Shown here piece after piece: positions 42,695 to 51,720 of a stretch of 64,000 bases of DNA. The position numbers and the translations under genes are program-made. Location: positions 434,001 to 498,000 of the forward strand of contig NZ_JAIOAA010000002.1 in NCBI RefSeq assembly GCF_019890675.1, written 5' to 3'. The notes beneath the pieces were generated by a model. That model made no database searches. It was given only the letters and a program-made list of their open reading frames with translations, and was not told the DNA's origin. Origin of the DNA: Micromonospora sp. PLK6-60 (lineage in GTDB: Bacteria; Actinomycetota; Actinomycetes; Mycobacteriales; Micromonosporaceae). Position 1 is the stretch's first letter. Every line of letters starts with the position of its first letter.

Positions 42695-45165
42695 AGGCCG
42701 GTCCGTTCGATCCGGGCGGTCCGGGCGTCCTTGCGTACCTCGAAGCGGACCGGGATGCGTTCGGCCAGCGCCGGCACGTGGGTGACCACCCCGACCATCC
42801 GGTCGCCCCGGGCGGCGAGCCCCTCCAGGGTGGCGGCCACCGTGTCCAGGGTGGCCGCGTCCAGCGTGCCGAAACCCTCGTCCAGCACGATCGACTCCAG
42901 GCTGGCGGCCGTGGTGGACATCCCGGCCAACTGCTCGGACAGCGCCAGCGCCAGGGCCAGCGACGCCTGGAACGTCTCGCCGCCGGAGAGCGTGCGCACC
43001 CCCCGGCGCAGCCCGGCGTCGTGGTGGTCCACCACGGCGAACTCGCCCTTGTCGTGGACCAGGTCGTACTGGCCGCCGGAGAGCTCGCGCAGGATCCGGG
43101 AGGCGCCGTCGACCAGCAGGTCCAGCGCCTCGGCCAGCAACCACCGCTCGAAGTTGTTGGCCCGCAGGTGCCCGGCCAGGGCCCGGGCCACCTGGGCCCG
43201 CTGCCGGTGCTCCTCCCGCTGCCCACGCAGCTCGGCGGCCTGCTCCCGGCGCTCCTCCAGCCGCCGGTGCGCCGCCTCGGCCCGCTCCACCGCCACCGCC
43301 ACCGCGCGGACCGGGTCGTCGGCGGGCGGCAGCCCACCGCCGGCGAGCAGCCCGGCGATCCGCTCCGCCACCACCCCCGCCGCCGCCTCGGCCCCGGTGA
43401 CCGCCGCGGCGACGCCGACCCGCTCGGCGCGCCGCCGCTCGGCCTGCCCGCCGGCCCACGCCACCAGCGCCGCCCAGGCCCCGGCGACGTCGTCCCGGTC
43501 GGCGGCCGGCGGCCCGAACCGGGCCAGCCCGTCCCGGGTGGCGTCGAAGTCCCGCCAGGCGCGGCGCAGCCGCTCCTGCGCGCCGTCGAGCGCCGCGCGG
43601 GCCCGGCGGGCGGCGTCCCGGCCGGCCCGGACCCCGCCGGCGGCCTCCTTTAGGGCGCGGCGCAGCCGGTCGTGCTCGGCCAGCGACTCCCGCAGCGCGG
43701 CCGGCGGGGCGGCGCCGGCGAGCTGCGCGTCCAGCTCGGCCAGCCGGCCGCGCAACTGGTCGTCCTGGGCCCGGGCGCGCAGCAGCATCCGGTCCAGCTC
43801 CCGGGCGGCGGCGTCGCGTTCCTGCACGACCCGCTTCGCCGCCTCGCTGGCCGTGCGGGCCGCCTTGCCGGCGGCGACCGCCCGGGCCACCGCCGAGCCC
43901 TTCGGCGTGGCCGGCACCCGCGGCACCACCTGCTCGCAGACCGGGCAGGGGGCGCCGGCGGTCAGGTGCGCCCGTAGCGCCACCGCCTGGTCGGTCGCCT
44001 TCGCCTCCTCGTGCGCCCGGAACGCCGTCTCCAGCTCCACCTCGGCCCGCTCGGCGGCGGCCCGGGCCTGGGCGAGCGCCTCGGCCGCCGCGTCGTGCTC
44101 GGTCTGCGCCGCCGCCACCGCCGCCCGCACGGCCGCCGCCTCGCCGGTCAGCCGCTCCCGGTCGGCGTGCGCCCGCAGCAGCAGCCGCAGCGCGCTCTCG
44201 TCGCCGGCCGCGGCCAGCTCACCGCGCAGCTTCTCCTCCCGCTCCTCGGCCAGCCCGACCGCCGCCGCGGCCTCGTCGGCCGCCGCGCGGGCCGCCGCCA
44301 CCGCCCGGGCCAGCTCCGCGATCCCGTCCGGTGCCCGCACCCCGGCCAGCACGGCCAGCTCCGCGTCCAGCCCGGCCAGCTCCGCCGCCCGCTCCCGCGC
44401 CGCGGCCCGGGCCCGCTCCAGCTCCGGTACGGCGGCCTCGACCGCCCCGGACAGCTCCCGCATCGCCCCGACCCGCCCGGCCGCCTCGGCCAGCGCCTCG
44501 TCGTCGACGTCGGCCAGCCCGGCGAGGATCCGGTCGACCTCCTCCAGCTTGGCCTCCACCCGGCCGGCGCGTTCGGTGGCCAACTTCTGCACCCGCTCGT
44601 AGACGCCGAGCCCGAGCAGGTTGACCAGGATCTGCTGCCGGGTGGCCGGCTTGGCGTGCAGGAAGTCGGCGAACTGGCCCTGCGGCAGCACCACGCAGCT
44701 GGTGAACTGCTCGTACGGCAGCCCGACCGCCGCCAGCACCGCCGAATCCATCTCGGCGGCCGTGCCGGCCAGCACCTCGCCGAGATCGTCCGGGCTGAGC
44801 CCGGTGTCCAGCTTGGTCACGTCGAAGCCGGGCGGCATCAGTTGCAGGCCGGCGCCCGCCGTCTTGACGTTGCCCCGGCCGTCCCGGCGCACCACCCGGG
44901 TGGCGACGTAGCGGTCGCCGGCCGACTCGAAGACCAGCCGGACCCGGGCCTCGGTCGCCGACGGCGCCAGCGCGTTGGCGATGCCCCGGGTGCCGCCCCA
45001 ACGGGGCACCGTGCCATAGAGGGCGAAGCAGATCGCGTCCAGCACCGTGGACTTCCCGGAGCCGGTCGGCCCGACCAGCGCGAAGAAGTCCGCGTCGGTG
45101 AAGTCGACGGTGGTCTCCTCGCGGAAGACGGTGAAGCCCGCCAGGTCCAGCCGGATCGGGCGCAT
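42691..45165 (-). CDS. sbcC: SbcC/Rad50-like ATPase
   Basis: This 824-residue SMC-like protein has Walker A GPTGSGKST (32-40), a Q-loop region with QGQFADFL, a long Ala/Glu/Arg coiled coil, a zinc hook CPVC (C407 and C410) at its apex, and the C-terminal signature LSGGETFQASLALAL followed by Walker B SIVLDEGFGTLD. Together with SbcD it forms the bacterial Mre11-Rad50 complex that opens and trims blocked DNA ends. At 824 residues it is shorter than E. coli SbcC (about 1,050), in line with other actinobacteria. The ATG at 45165 overlaps the sbcD stop (TGATG). Confidence 0.95.
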   Translation of the reverse strand: MRPIRLDLAGFTVFREETTVDFTDADFFALVGPTGSGKSTVLDAICFALYGTVPRWGGTRGIANALAPSATEARVRLVFESAGDRYVATRVVRRDGRGNVKTAGAGLQLMPPGFDVTKLDTGLSPDDLGEVLAGTAAEMDSAVLAAVGLPYEQFTSCVVLPQGQFADFLHAKPATRQQILVNLLGLGVYERVQKLATERAGRVEAKLEEVDRILAGLADVDDEALAEAAGRVGAMRELSGAVEAAVPELERARAAARERAAELAGLDAELAVLAGVRAPDGIAELARAVAAARAAADEAAAAVGLAEEREEKLRGELAAAGDESALRLLLRAHADRERLTGEAAAVRAAVAAAQTEHDAAAEALAQARAAAERAEVELETAFRAHEEAKATDQAVALRAHLTAGAPCPVCEQVVPRVPATPKGSAVARAVAAGKAARTASEAAKRVVQERDAAARELDRMLLRARAQDDQLRGRLAELDAQLAGAAPPAALRESLAEHDRLRRALKEAAGGVRAGRDAARRARAALDGAQERLRRAWRDFDATRDGLARFGPPAADRDDVAGAWAALVAWAGGQAERRRAERVGVAAAVTGAEAAAGVVAERIAGLLAGGGLPPADDPVRAVAVAVERAEAAHRRLEERREQAAELRGQREEHRQRAQVARALAGHLRANNFERWLLAEALDLLVDGASRILRELSGGQYDLVHDKGEFAVVDHHDAGLRRGVRTLSGGETFQASLALALALSEQLAGMSTTAASLESIVLDEGFGTLDAATLDTVAATLEGLAARGDRMVGVVTHVPALAERIPVRFEVRKDARTARIERTGL

Positions 45166-46313
45166 CAGCGGTCAACCTCCTCGAAGAGCTCGTCGAAGAG
45201 CTCCCGGACGCCCTCGTCGGCGTGGCCCTTGCTGTCCAGGTAGTCGGCGAACAGCTGGCGGGGTGAGCGGCCGGCCCGCTGGGCGGTGGCGGTGCCGCTG
45301 CCCGGCGCCGGCACCAGCTCCGGGTCGATCCGGATCTCCAGCGCCCGGGGCAGCAGCTCCTGCACCTCCTCGCGCAGCCCGGCCCGGGGCTGCTCGCGGA
45401 CGTACACCCGCAGCCAGCCCTCCGGCACCTCGATCTCGGCGAGCTGCGCCAGGGTGCCGCGCACCGTACGCAGCGGCACCGCCGCCGGCACCGGCACCTC
45501 GCGGACCTGGGCGGCGGTCGTGGCGGTCACCTCCACCAGGGTCACCGACGGGACGTTCTCCTGCTCGCCGAAGTCGACCGCGAGCGGGCTGCCGCTGTAG
45601 CGGATGGGGGCGGGGCCGATCACCCGCTGCGACCGGTGCAGGTGGCCCAGCGCCACGTAGTGCGCGTTGCCCGGGAAGATCGTCGCCGGTACGGCGTAAC
45701 CCAGCACGGTGTGCGCGTCCCGCTCGCCGCCGCCGGTGCTCGCCCCGACCACGGTGACGTGGGCGGTGACCAGGTGCACCCGGTCCGGCTCGGTGAAGCC
45801 CTCGGCCAGCCGGCCGAGCACCCGGCCCAGGTGGTCGGCGTAGGTCTGGTTGGCCTCGGCGGCGGTCAGCTCGTACATCTCCACCGCGCGGACGGCGTAC
45901 CGCTGGGAGAGGAAGGGCAACGCGGCCAGCTGCCAGCGCTCGCCGTCGCCGGTGACCCCGTCGATGACGTGCTCGGCCGGATCTTCCCGGACGCTGCCGC
46001 GCAGGGTGATCCCGGCCGCCTCGGCCCACGGCCGCAGCGCGTCCAGGGCCGGCCCGTTGTCGTGGTTGCCGCCGATCGCCACCACGTCCGCGCCGAGCCG
46101 GCGCAGCGCGGTCAGCGCCCGGGTGACCAGGCGGGTGGCCTCCGGTGTCGGCGCCGCGGTGTCGTACAGGTCACCGGCGATGATCACCAGGTCGGGGCGT
46201 TCGGCGCGGGCGATCTCGATCACCCCGGCCAGCACCTGCTTGTGCTCGTCGAGGCGGGACTGCCCCTTGAGCACCTTGCCGACGTGCCAGTCCGAGGTGT
46301 GCAGGATCTTCAC
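45165..46313 (-). CDS. sbcD: SbcD/Mre11-like nuclease
   Basis: This 382-residue metallophosphoesterase shows the five Mre11 motifs: HTSDWHVGK (D8, H10), IIAGDLYD, GGNHDN, VTAHVT and YVALGHLH. These bind two manganese ions. It partners the adjacent SbcC. The GTG at 46313 follows GGGGGAACC and lies 10 bp after the herA stop. The C-terminal 80 residues form the SbcC-binding capping region. Confidence 0.95.
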   Translation of the reverse strand: MKILHTSDWHVGKVLKGQSRLDEHKQVLAGVIEIARAERPDLVIIAGDLYDTAAPTPEATRLVTRALTALRRLGADVVAIGGNHDNGPALDALRPWAEAAGITLRGSVREDPAEHVIDGVTGDGERWQLAALPFLSQRYAVRAVEMYELTAAEANQTYADHLGRVLGRLAEGFTEPDRVHLVTAHVTVVGASTGGGERDAHTVLGYAVPATIFPGNAHYVALGHLHRSQRVIGPAPIRYSGSPLAVDFGEQENVPSVTLVEVTATTAAQVREVPVPAAVPLRTVRGTLAQLAEIEVPEGWLRVYVREQPRAGLREEVQELLPRALEIRIDPELVPAPGSGTATAQRAGRSPRQLFADYLDSKGHADEGVRELFDELFEEVDR

Positions 46314-46323
46314 GGTTCCCCCA

Positions 46324-48072
46324 CTAGAACGGGATGTCGTCGTCGGTGGAGCCGGAGCCGACCACCGCGAACGGGTCGGCCGACTGGGTGATCGAGCGCA
46401 GCGTCTGCGAGGGGGCCCGGCCCGCCTCGGAGACCCGGGTCGCCCACGCCGGGAAGGGGAACTCCAGGCAGAGCGGGACCGGGATGTCCGGCTGGTTGAC
46501 GAACATCGTGCCCGGCTTGGCCAGCAGCGCCCGTTGGCGCTGGGCCGGCGGGAGGAAGCCGTATTCCGGGCGGGACGCCTCAGCCGGGTCGAGCCGGCCG
46601 ACCACCCGGACCGCCGAGTTGGTGACGATCCGCCGCTCGACCTCGCTCGCCGTCTGCTGGGCGCCGACCAGGATCACCCCGAGCGACCGGCCCCGCTCGG
46701 CGATGTCCAGCAGCACCTCCTTGATGGGGGAGGAGCCCTCGCGCGGGGCGTACTTGTTCAGCTCGTCGAGCACCACGAAGAGCAGCGGCTTGGCGGTGCC
46801 GGCCTTCTCCTTGCGCTCGAACTCGCTCTTGAGCGTCACGCCCACCACGAAGCGCTGCGCCCGGTCCGGCAGGTTGTGCAGGTCGACCACGGTGACCTGG
46901 GCGCTCTCGGCGGTGTTGATGCTGTGCGGGCGGCGGGTGGCCAGGTCGCCGCGGATCAGCCGGCCCAGGTCCTTCTTGCTGCCGATCAGCCGGCGGGCGA
47001 AGGCGTTGACCGTGCCCAGCCCCACCGCGCTGCCGGCCCAGTCGCCCCGGGTCTCGTCGTCGTTGAGCTGCTCCACCACGTGGTCGACCAGGTCGGCGTA
47101 GGAGCCGAGCCGGACCCCGTCGATGCTCACCCCGCCGTCGGCGGGCTGGGCGTAGCGGGCCAGGTGCGCGGCGACCGAGTGGACCACCATCGTGTACTGC
47201 TGGCGCTCGTCGTCGGCGTCGGCGAAGACGTACGGCAGGAGACGGTCGGCGCAGAACTCGGCGAGGGTCCAGTAGAAGCTGTCCACCCCGGTCAGCCGGC
47301 TGGACACGTCCGGCGTGCCGGAGGAGTCGCCGACCCGGGGCGGGGCGTACACCCGCACGTCGGGGAAGGCGCCGGCGGACAGGCCGAGCTTCGCGTACCC
47401 GGCGCGGGTCGCGTCGTCGAGCCGGGTGTTGGGGTGGTCGAGGAAGAGCAGGTCCTCGCCCTTGACGTTGAAGATGAGCGCCTTGGCGTTGACCGCGTCG
47501 CCGCCCAGCACGCCGGAGCGGAACACCGAGTAGAGCAGGAAGGTGGCGAAGCTGGTCTTGGTGGCCACGCCGGAGATGCCGGAGATGGAGACGTGCGCGC
47601 CCCGGGTGCCGTCGAGGAAGTCGGCGTTGAGATAGACCGGCACGCCGTCGCGGCCCATCCCCATCGGGATGCGCCGCTCCATCCGGTCGAAGTGCAGCGC
47701 CCGGGCCCGGGCGTCGCCCTCGGCCCGGTGCACCGTCGCGCCGGGCGCCGGCGGGACGTAGAACTCCGGGTCGACCCGGGTGGTGGTGATCTCGGCGGCC
47801 TCCTGCACCTGGGCGGGGAGGGTGCCGTCGGCGATGGCGAAGACGTCCGAGTCGAACTGGGCCCCCTCGTGCCGGGCCCGGACCTGGGTGACCACCCCGG
47901 CGATCGTCACCGGCTCCCGGTCGGGCAGCTCCCGGCGGGTCACCACCACGTCGTCAAGCTGGAGGTAGCTGTCCGGGGAGACGGCCGTCCAGAACTGCAA
48001 CGGGGTGGCGTCGGCGGTGCCCAGCACCCGGCCGACCGGCTCACCAGGGCTGTCGCTCAGGTCGTCGGTCAC
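46324..48072 (-). CDS. herA: HerA-like hexameric ATPase/translocase
   Basis: This 582-residue protein has an N-terminal HAS-barrel-like region (about 12-110) and a central ATPase domain of the HerA/FtsK class (DUF87). Walker B is clear in LLFVVLDELNKYAP; IAERGRSLGVILVGAQQTAS is the motif before the arginine finger region. The P-loop reads GISGVATKTS, with Lys-Thr kept but the usual second Gly replaced, so nucleotide binding is plausible but untested. HerA pumps DNA to the NurA nuclease during end resection. It is the first gene of the herA-sbcD-sbcC-nurA operon; GTG start at 48072. Confidence 0.85.
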   Translation of the reverse strand: MTDDLSDSPGEPVGRVLGTADATPLQFWTAVSPDSYLQLDDVVVTRRELPDREPVTIAGVVTQVRARHEGAQFDSDVFAIADGTLPAQVQEAAEITTTRVDPEFYVPPAPGATVHRAEGDARARALHFDRMERRIPMGMGRDGVPVYLNADFLDGTRGAHVSISGISGVATKTSFATFLLYSVFRSGVLGGDAVNAKALIFNVKGEDLLFLDHPNTRLDDATRAGYAKLGLSAGAFPDVRVYAPPRVGDSSGTPDVSSRLTGVDSFYWTLAEFCADRLLPYVFADADDERQQYTMVVHSVAAHLARYAQPADGGVSIDGVRLGSYADLVDHVVEQLNDDETRGDWAGSAVGLGTVNAFARRLIGSKKDLGRLIRGDLATRRPHSINTAESAQVTVVDLHNLPDRAQRFVVGVTLKSEFERKEKAGTAKPLLFVVLDELNKYAPREGSSPIKEVLLDIAERGRSLGVILVGAQQTASEVERRIVTNSAVRVVGRLDPAEASRPEYGFLPPAQRQRALLAKPGTMFVNQPDIPVPLCLEFPFPAWATRVSEAGRAPSQTLRSITQSADPFAVVGSGSTDDDIPF

Positions 48073-48617
48073 GCCTGCATCCTGCCCGAGGGATGCGACA
48101 GGTTGCCACGCGACGCGGCGGACGCCACGCCGATCGTCCGTGCTCGCTCGCTGGGTGGGTTCGACCGACCACGGGGAGTGCGAATGCGCCTCCGCGGCGC
48201 TTCGGCACGAGTGCCCGGGCCGGCGTGGCGTCGGTGTCCCTGGCCGGCGGCGTGGCGTCGGTGTCCCGGGCGGTCGGGGTGGTGCCGCCGGGCCGTGGGG
48301 AGCCCGTGCGGGCCCTACCAACTTGATGTCGCAGACGAATCAGAGCGGGGACAACTTCCGGCGTTTCGCGGTGTCGTCACCGGGTCCTTGAATCGTTCAC
48401 GTCATCAAGTTGGTAGGCGCTGGACCGCACCAGCCGTCCCCCGGTCGACCGCTTGTGCAACGCCAGACGCCGGCAGTTGACCGCAGTCGTCGGCAGTTGA
48501 CCGCGGTCGTCGGCAGCCCGGGCCGTGGTGGCGTGACCGAGCCAGGAGGCCGCCTACCGGGGTGGGCGGCGTGACCGAGCCGGGAGGCCGTCGACCGGGG
48601 CGGGCGGCGTACCGTGA
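48073..48617. repeat. 545-bp gene-free region with several short repeats
   Basis: Four structures are visible: an 18-bp direct repeat GCGTGGCGTCGGTGTCCC (48223-48240 and 48250-48267, 27-bp period); a perfect 15-bp inverted repeat CCTACCAACTTGATG (48314-48328 with 48403-48417); two 20-bp tandem units starting CGGCAGTTGACCGC (48471-48510); and a 14-bp repeat GGCGTGACCGAGCC (48530-48543 and 48568-48581, 38-bp period). The herA promoter must lie in or near the left part. Confidence 0.8.
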
Positions 48618-49367
48618 TCAGCCCCTGCGGGTGTAGCGCAGCATCAGTACCCCGTCCGCGGCGGCCAGCACGTGCCGCAGCCCGAGCTGCCGGGGCACGG
48701 TGGCGGCGCCGGCGGTGATCCGGCCCGGCCCGGGCCCGGCCAGCAGCGGGGCGACGGTCAGGCAGAGCTCGTCGACCAGGTCGGCGGCGGTCAGCGCGCC
48801 GAACAGGTGTGGCCCGCCCTCGCACAGCAGCTCGGCCAGGCCGCGCCGGCGCAGCTCGGCCAGGCCGGCGGCCAGCTCCACCCGCTCCTCGCCGCAGCGG
48901 ATGAGGTCGGCGACGTCGGCCAGCCCCGGTGGCGGTCGCACCCCGGCGCGGGTGAGCACGATCGGCCGCACCGGCGCGTCGGCGAAGGCCGCCTGGGCCG
49001 GGTCGAGGTCGAGTGAGCCGGAGACCACGATCAGGGTCGGGTACTCGGCGAGCCCGTGCTCGCGCCGCCACGCCCGGCGCGCCGCGCTGAGGCGTACCGC
49101 CCGGTAGCCCTCGTGGCGCAGCGTGCCGGCGGCGACCAGCAGCCCGTCGCAGAGCATCCGCAGCAGGCCGAAGACCCGCTTGTCGGGCTCGCCGGAGAGC
49201 CCCTCGGAGTAGCCGTCGAGGGTGACCGCGCCGTCGAGGCTCGACACGAAGTTCACCCGCAGGTGGGGGCCGCCGGCCCGGCCGTAGAGCGCGGTCAGCT
49301 CCGGATCGGACAGCGGCGCGGGGTCGGGCGCCGGCCAGAGCCGGGAAATCGGGATTCCGACGGTCAT
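48618..49367 (-). CDS. RibD C-terminal-type reductase (dihydrofolate-reductase fold)
   Basis: This 249-residue protein matches the NADPH reductase half of RibD: LRVNFVSSLDGAVTLDGYSE, then RMLCDGLLVAAGTLRHEGY, and ELLCEGGPHLFGALTAADLVDELCLTVAP near the C terminus. It lacks the deaminase half. Such stand-alone proteins reduce pyrimidine or pterin-like substrates, either in riboflavin synthesis or in secondary metabolism. No riboflavin genes are nearby. The ATG at 49367 has a weak ribosome site. Confidence 0.87.
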   Translation of the reverse strand: MTVGIPISRLWPAPDPAPLSDPELTALYGRAGGPHLRVNFVSSLDGAVTLDGYSEGLSGEPDKRVFGLLRMLCDGLLVAAGTLRHEGYRAVRLSAARRAWRREHGLAEYPTLIVVSGSLDLDPAQAAFADAPVRPIVLTRAGVRPPPGLADVADLIRCGEERVELAAGLAELRRRGLAELLCEGGPHLFGALTAADLVDELCLTVAPLLAGPGPGRITAGAATVPRQLGLRHVLAAADGVLMLRYTRRG

Positions 49368-49517
49368 TCGCCGGCCGGACCCGTGACCGGCGGGGTCGGT
49401 TCGGGGGTACGGTGCTGGCAGTCGCACCACTTCCGGCCCGGACATTCGTCGTGCCGCCGCTCCCGGCACGCTCGGCAGATCATGCCGGCAGCCTATGCGG
49501 TGGAAGGAGGGGACAGC

Positions 49518-50063
49518 ATGCCACGTCAGATCTTCCTGGTGAAGATGTCCCTGGCCGGGGTGCGGCCCCCGGTCTGGCGGCGGGTGCTGGTCCCCGGTGG
49601 GTTCACCCTCGACCGGATGCACCGGGTGGTGCAGTACGCGATGGGCTGGCAGGACTGCCACCTGCACTGCTTCGACATCGACGGCGTTCAGTACGGCGAG
49701 CCCGATCCGGACGGCGAGCTGGCGGTCCGCGACGAGCTGGACGTGCGGCTCGACGCGGTGGTCGGCAAGGGCAGCCGGTTCCAGTACACGTACGACTTCG
49801 GTGACTGGTGGGAGCACGACCTGCTGGTGGAGGACGCGGTGACCGGGGAGCCGGAGCAGCGGTACCCGTTCTGCGTCGACGGGGCCCGGGCGTGTCCGCC
49901 GGAGGACGCCGGCGGGCCACCGGGATACCAGCTCCTGCTGGCCGCCCTGGCCGACCCGGCGCATCCCGAGCACGACGCGATGCGCCGCTTCGTCGGTGAC
50001 CGCTTCGCGCCGGAGGCGTTCGACGCCGGCCGGGTGAGCACCCTGCTGCGCCGCCTCTGCTGA
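49518..50063 (+). CDS. pRiA4b ORF-3-like protein
   Basis: This 181-residue protein matches the family named after plasmid pRiA4b ORF-3: LVKMSLAGVRPPVWRRVLVP at the start, FTLDRMHRVVQYAMGWQDCH, then FQYTYDFGDWWEHDLLVE and YPFCVDGARACPPEDAGG. Function unknown; cysteines and His could bind metal. ATG 49518 has AAGGAGG 7 nt upstream. Stand-alone, 322 bp before cebE. Confidence 0.88.
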   Translation: MPRQIFLVKMSLAGVRPPVWRRVLVPGGFTLDRMHRVVQYAMGWQDCHLHCFDIDGVQYGEPDPDGELAVRDELDVRLDAVVGKGSRFQYTYDFGDWWEHDLLVEDAVTGEPEQRYPFCVDGARACPPEDAGGPPGYQLLLAALADPAHPEHDAMRRFVGDRFAPEAFDAGRVSTLLRRLC

Positions 50064-50191
50064 CCGGCGCGCGCCCGGCCCGACGGGCGCGACCGACGAG
50101 TCGGACGCGGTGATCCGCCGCTGCCCGCTCCGGTATGTCCGGGATCCAGCGATCCATCCCTGTCAACGCCCGCCTCCGCGCGGTAACGAAA

Positions 50192-50258
50192 TGGGAACGC
50201 TCCCAGGTCGGTATTGACACCCTCGACACCCGACGGCAATCTCATGGGAGCGCTCCCG
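50192..50258 (+). promoter_or_regulatory. ceb operon promoter with two CebR operators
   Basis: TGGGAACGCTCCCA (50192-50205) and TGGGAGCGCTCCCG (50245-50258) match the CebR/CelR cellulose-regulator box. Between them is a TTGACA -35 (50214-50219) and, after 17 bp, CAATCT (50237-50242) as a plausible -10. One operator lies just upstream of -35 and the other across the expected start point, so repressor bound at both could loop or block RNA polymerase. The 322-bp gap 50064-50385 otherwise shows no gene. Confidence 0.85.
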
Positions 50259-50385
50259 GTGGTGACGTGGCTCTCTCCAGGTTCCTTCCGGATGCCGCCG
50301 TCGGCGTCGTCCGGCGGGCGGTCGCGCCGTGCAGCAACCCCCCACCACACACACAACGCCTCACTATCGAAAGAGGGGTCTGAAG

Positions 50386-51702
50386 ATGACCGTCCCCATC
50401 CGTCGCCGGCGGCTCGCGGCCATCGCGCTCGCCTCGGTCGCGGTGCTCGTCGCCGCCACCGCCTGCAGCAGCGACGACTCGCCGGAAGGCGGCACCGCCG
50501 ACGACCCGATCACGCTGGTCGTCGACGTCTTCGGCGACCAGGGCTTCGGCTACGAGGAGCTCTACAAGCAGTACCAGGCCGAGCACCCGAACATCAAGAT
50601 CACCGAGCGCGGCAAGGGCCTCGGCCTGGGCGACTACAACACCCGGCTGACCCAGCAGATCACCGCCGGCGCCGGGGCCGGTGACGTGGTGGCCCTGGAA
50701 GAGGGCACCATCGTCCAGTTCTTCCCGCAGACCGCCAAGTTCGAGAACCTGGCCGACTACGGCGCCAACGACCTCAAGGACAACTTCCTGCCGTGGAAGT
50801 GGGAGGCGGGCGTCACCCCCGACGGCACGGTGCTCGGCCTCGGCACCGACGTCGGCTCGATGGCGCTGTGCTACCGCACCGACCTGTTCAAGGCCGCCGG
50901 CCTGCCCACCGACCGGGAAGAGGTAAGCGCGCTCTGGCCGACCTGGGACGACTTCATCGCCACCGGGCAGAAGTTCGCCGCCGCCGACAAGAAGCACAAG
51001 TTCGTCGACTCGGCGACCAACTTCTACAACATCGTGCTGATGCAGACGGCCAGCAACGGCAGCGGCCAGACCTACTACGACAAGAGCAACAAGCTGATCA
51101 TCGGGGACAACCCGGACGTCAAGACGGCGTACGACCTCTCCACCAAGATGATCGCGGCCGGCCTGTCGAACAACCTCCAGTCGTTCTCCAACGAGTGGAA
51201 CGCCGGCTTCAAAAACGGCAGCTTCGCCACCATCGGCTGCCCGGCCTGGATGACCGGTGTCATCAAGGGTCAGGCCGGTGACGGGGCGGCCGGCAAGTGG
51301 GACATCGCCAAGGTCCCCGGCGCCGCCGGCAACTGGGGCGGCTCCTGGCTGGCCGTGCCGAAGTCGAGCAAGCACCCGAAGGAGGCCGCCGACCTGGCCA
51401 AGTTCCTGACCAGCACGAAGGGCCAGGTCGAGGCGTTCAAGGCGGTCGGCAACCTGCCGTCGTCCCCGCAGGGTCTCGAGGACCCGGCGGTGGCCGGAGC
51501 CACCAACGAGTACTTCAGCGGCGCCCCGACCGGCAAGATCTACGCCGCCGGTGCGAAGGAGCTGAAGCCGGTCTACCTCGGCCCGAAGAACAACGCGGTC
51601 CGCACCGCCGTGGAGAACACCCTGCGCGCGGTCGAGCAGGGCAAGCCCGCCGCGGAGCAGTGGCAGGCAGCGCTGAAGAACGGCGAGGCGGCCGGCAAGT
51701 AG
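50386..51702 (+). CDS. cebE: Cellobiose/cello-oligosaccharide-binding lipoprotein
   Basis: This 438-residue solute-binding lipoprotein has a signal peptide with lipobox VAATAC (C27) and a family-1 extracellular sugar-binding fold. It delivers cello-oligosaccharides to CebF/CebG. The ATG at 50386 follows AAGAGGGG at 7 nt spacing. It is the first gene of the ceb operon and, as usual for binding proteins, is separated from the permeases by a stem-loop, which may raise its transcript level. The MsiK ATPase that usually energises such importers is not in the window. Confidence 0.93.
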   Translation: MTVPIRRRRLAAIALASVAVLVAATACSSDDSPEGGTADDPITLVVDVFGDQGFGYEELYKQYQAEHPNIKITERGKGLGLGDYNTRLTQQITAGAGAGDVVALEEGTIVQFFPQTAKFENLADYGANDLKDNFLPWKWEAGVTPDGTVLGLGTDVGSMALCYRTDLFKAAGLPTDREEVSALWPTWDDFIATGQKFAAADKKHKFVDSATNFYNIVLMQTASNGSGQTYYDKSNKLIIGDNPDVKTAYDLSTKMIAAGLSNNLQSFSNEWNAGFKNGSFATIGCPAWMTGVIKGQAGDGAAGKWDIAKVPGAAGNWGGSWLAVPKSSKHPKEAADLAKFLTSTKGQVEAFKAVGNLPSSPQGLEDPAVAGATNEYFSGAPTGKIYAAGAKELKPVYLGPKNNAVRTAVENTLRAVEQGKPAAEQWQAALKNGEAAGK

Positions 51703-51720
51703 CCCGGCCCTACCGCCCGG

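Noticed and set aside
40370..44602. A plus-strand open frame of about 1,400 codons opposite the sigma, sbcC and nurA genes
   Set aside because: It is an antisense shadow of high-GC coding sequence: Arg/Ala/Pro/Ser-rich, no domain, and the minus-strand frames have clear catalytic motifs.
48471..48608. CRISPR-like or integron-like repeats
   Set aside because: Only two to three copies of two unrelated units, without constant spacing, integrase or cas genes.
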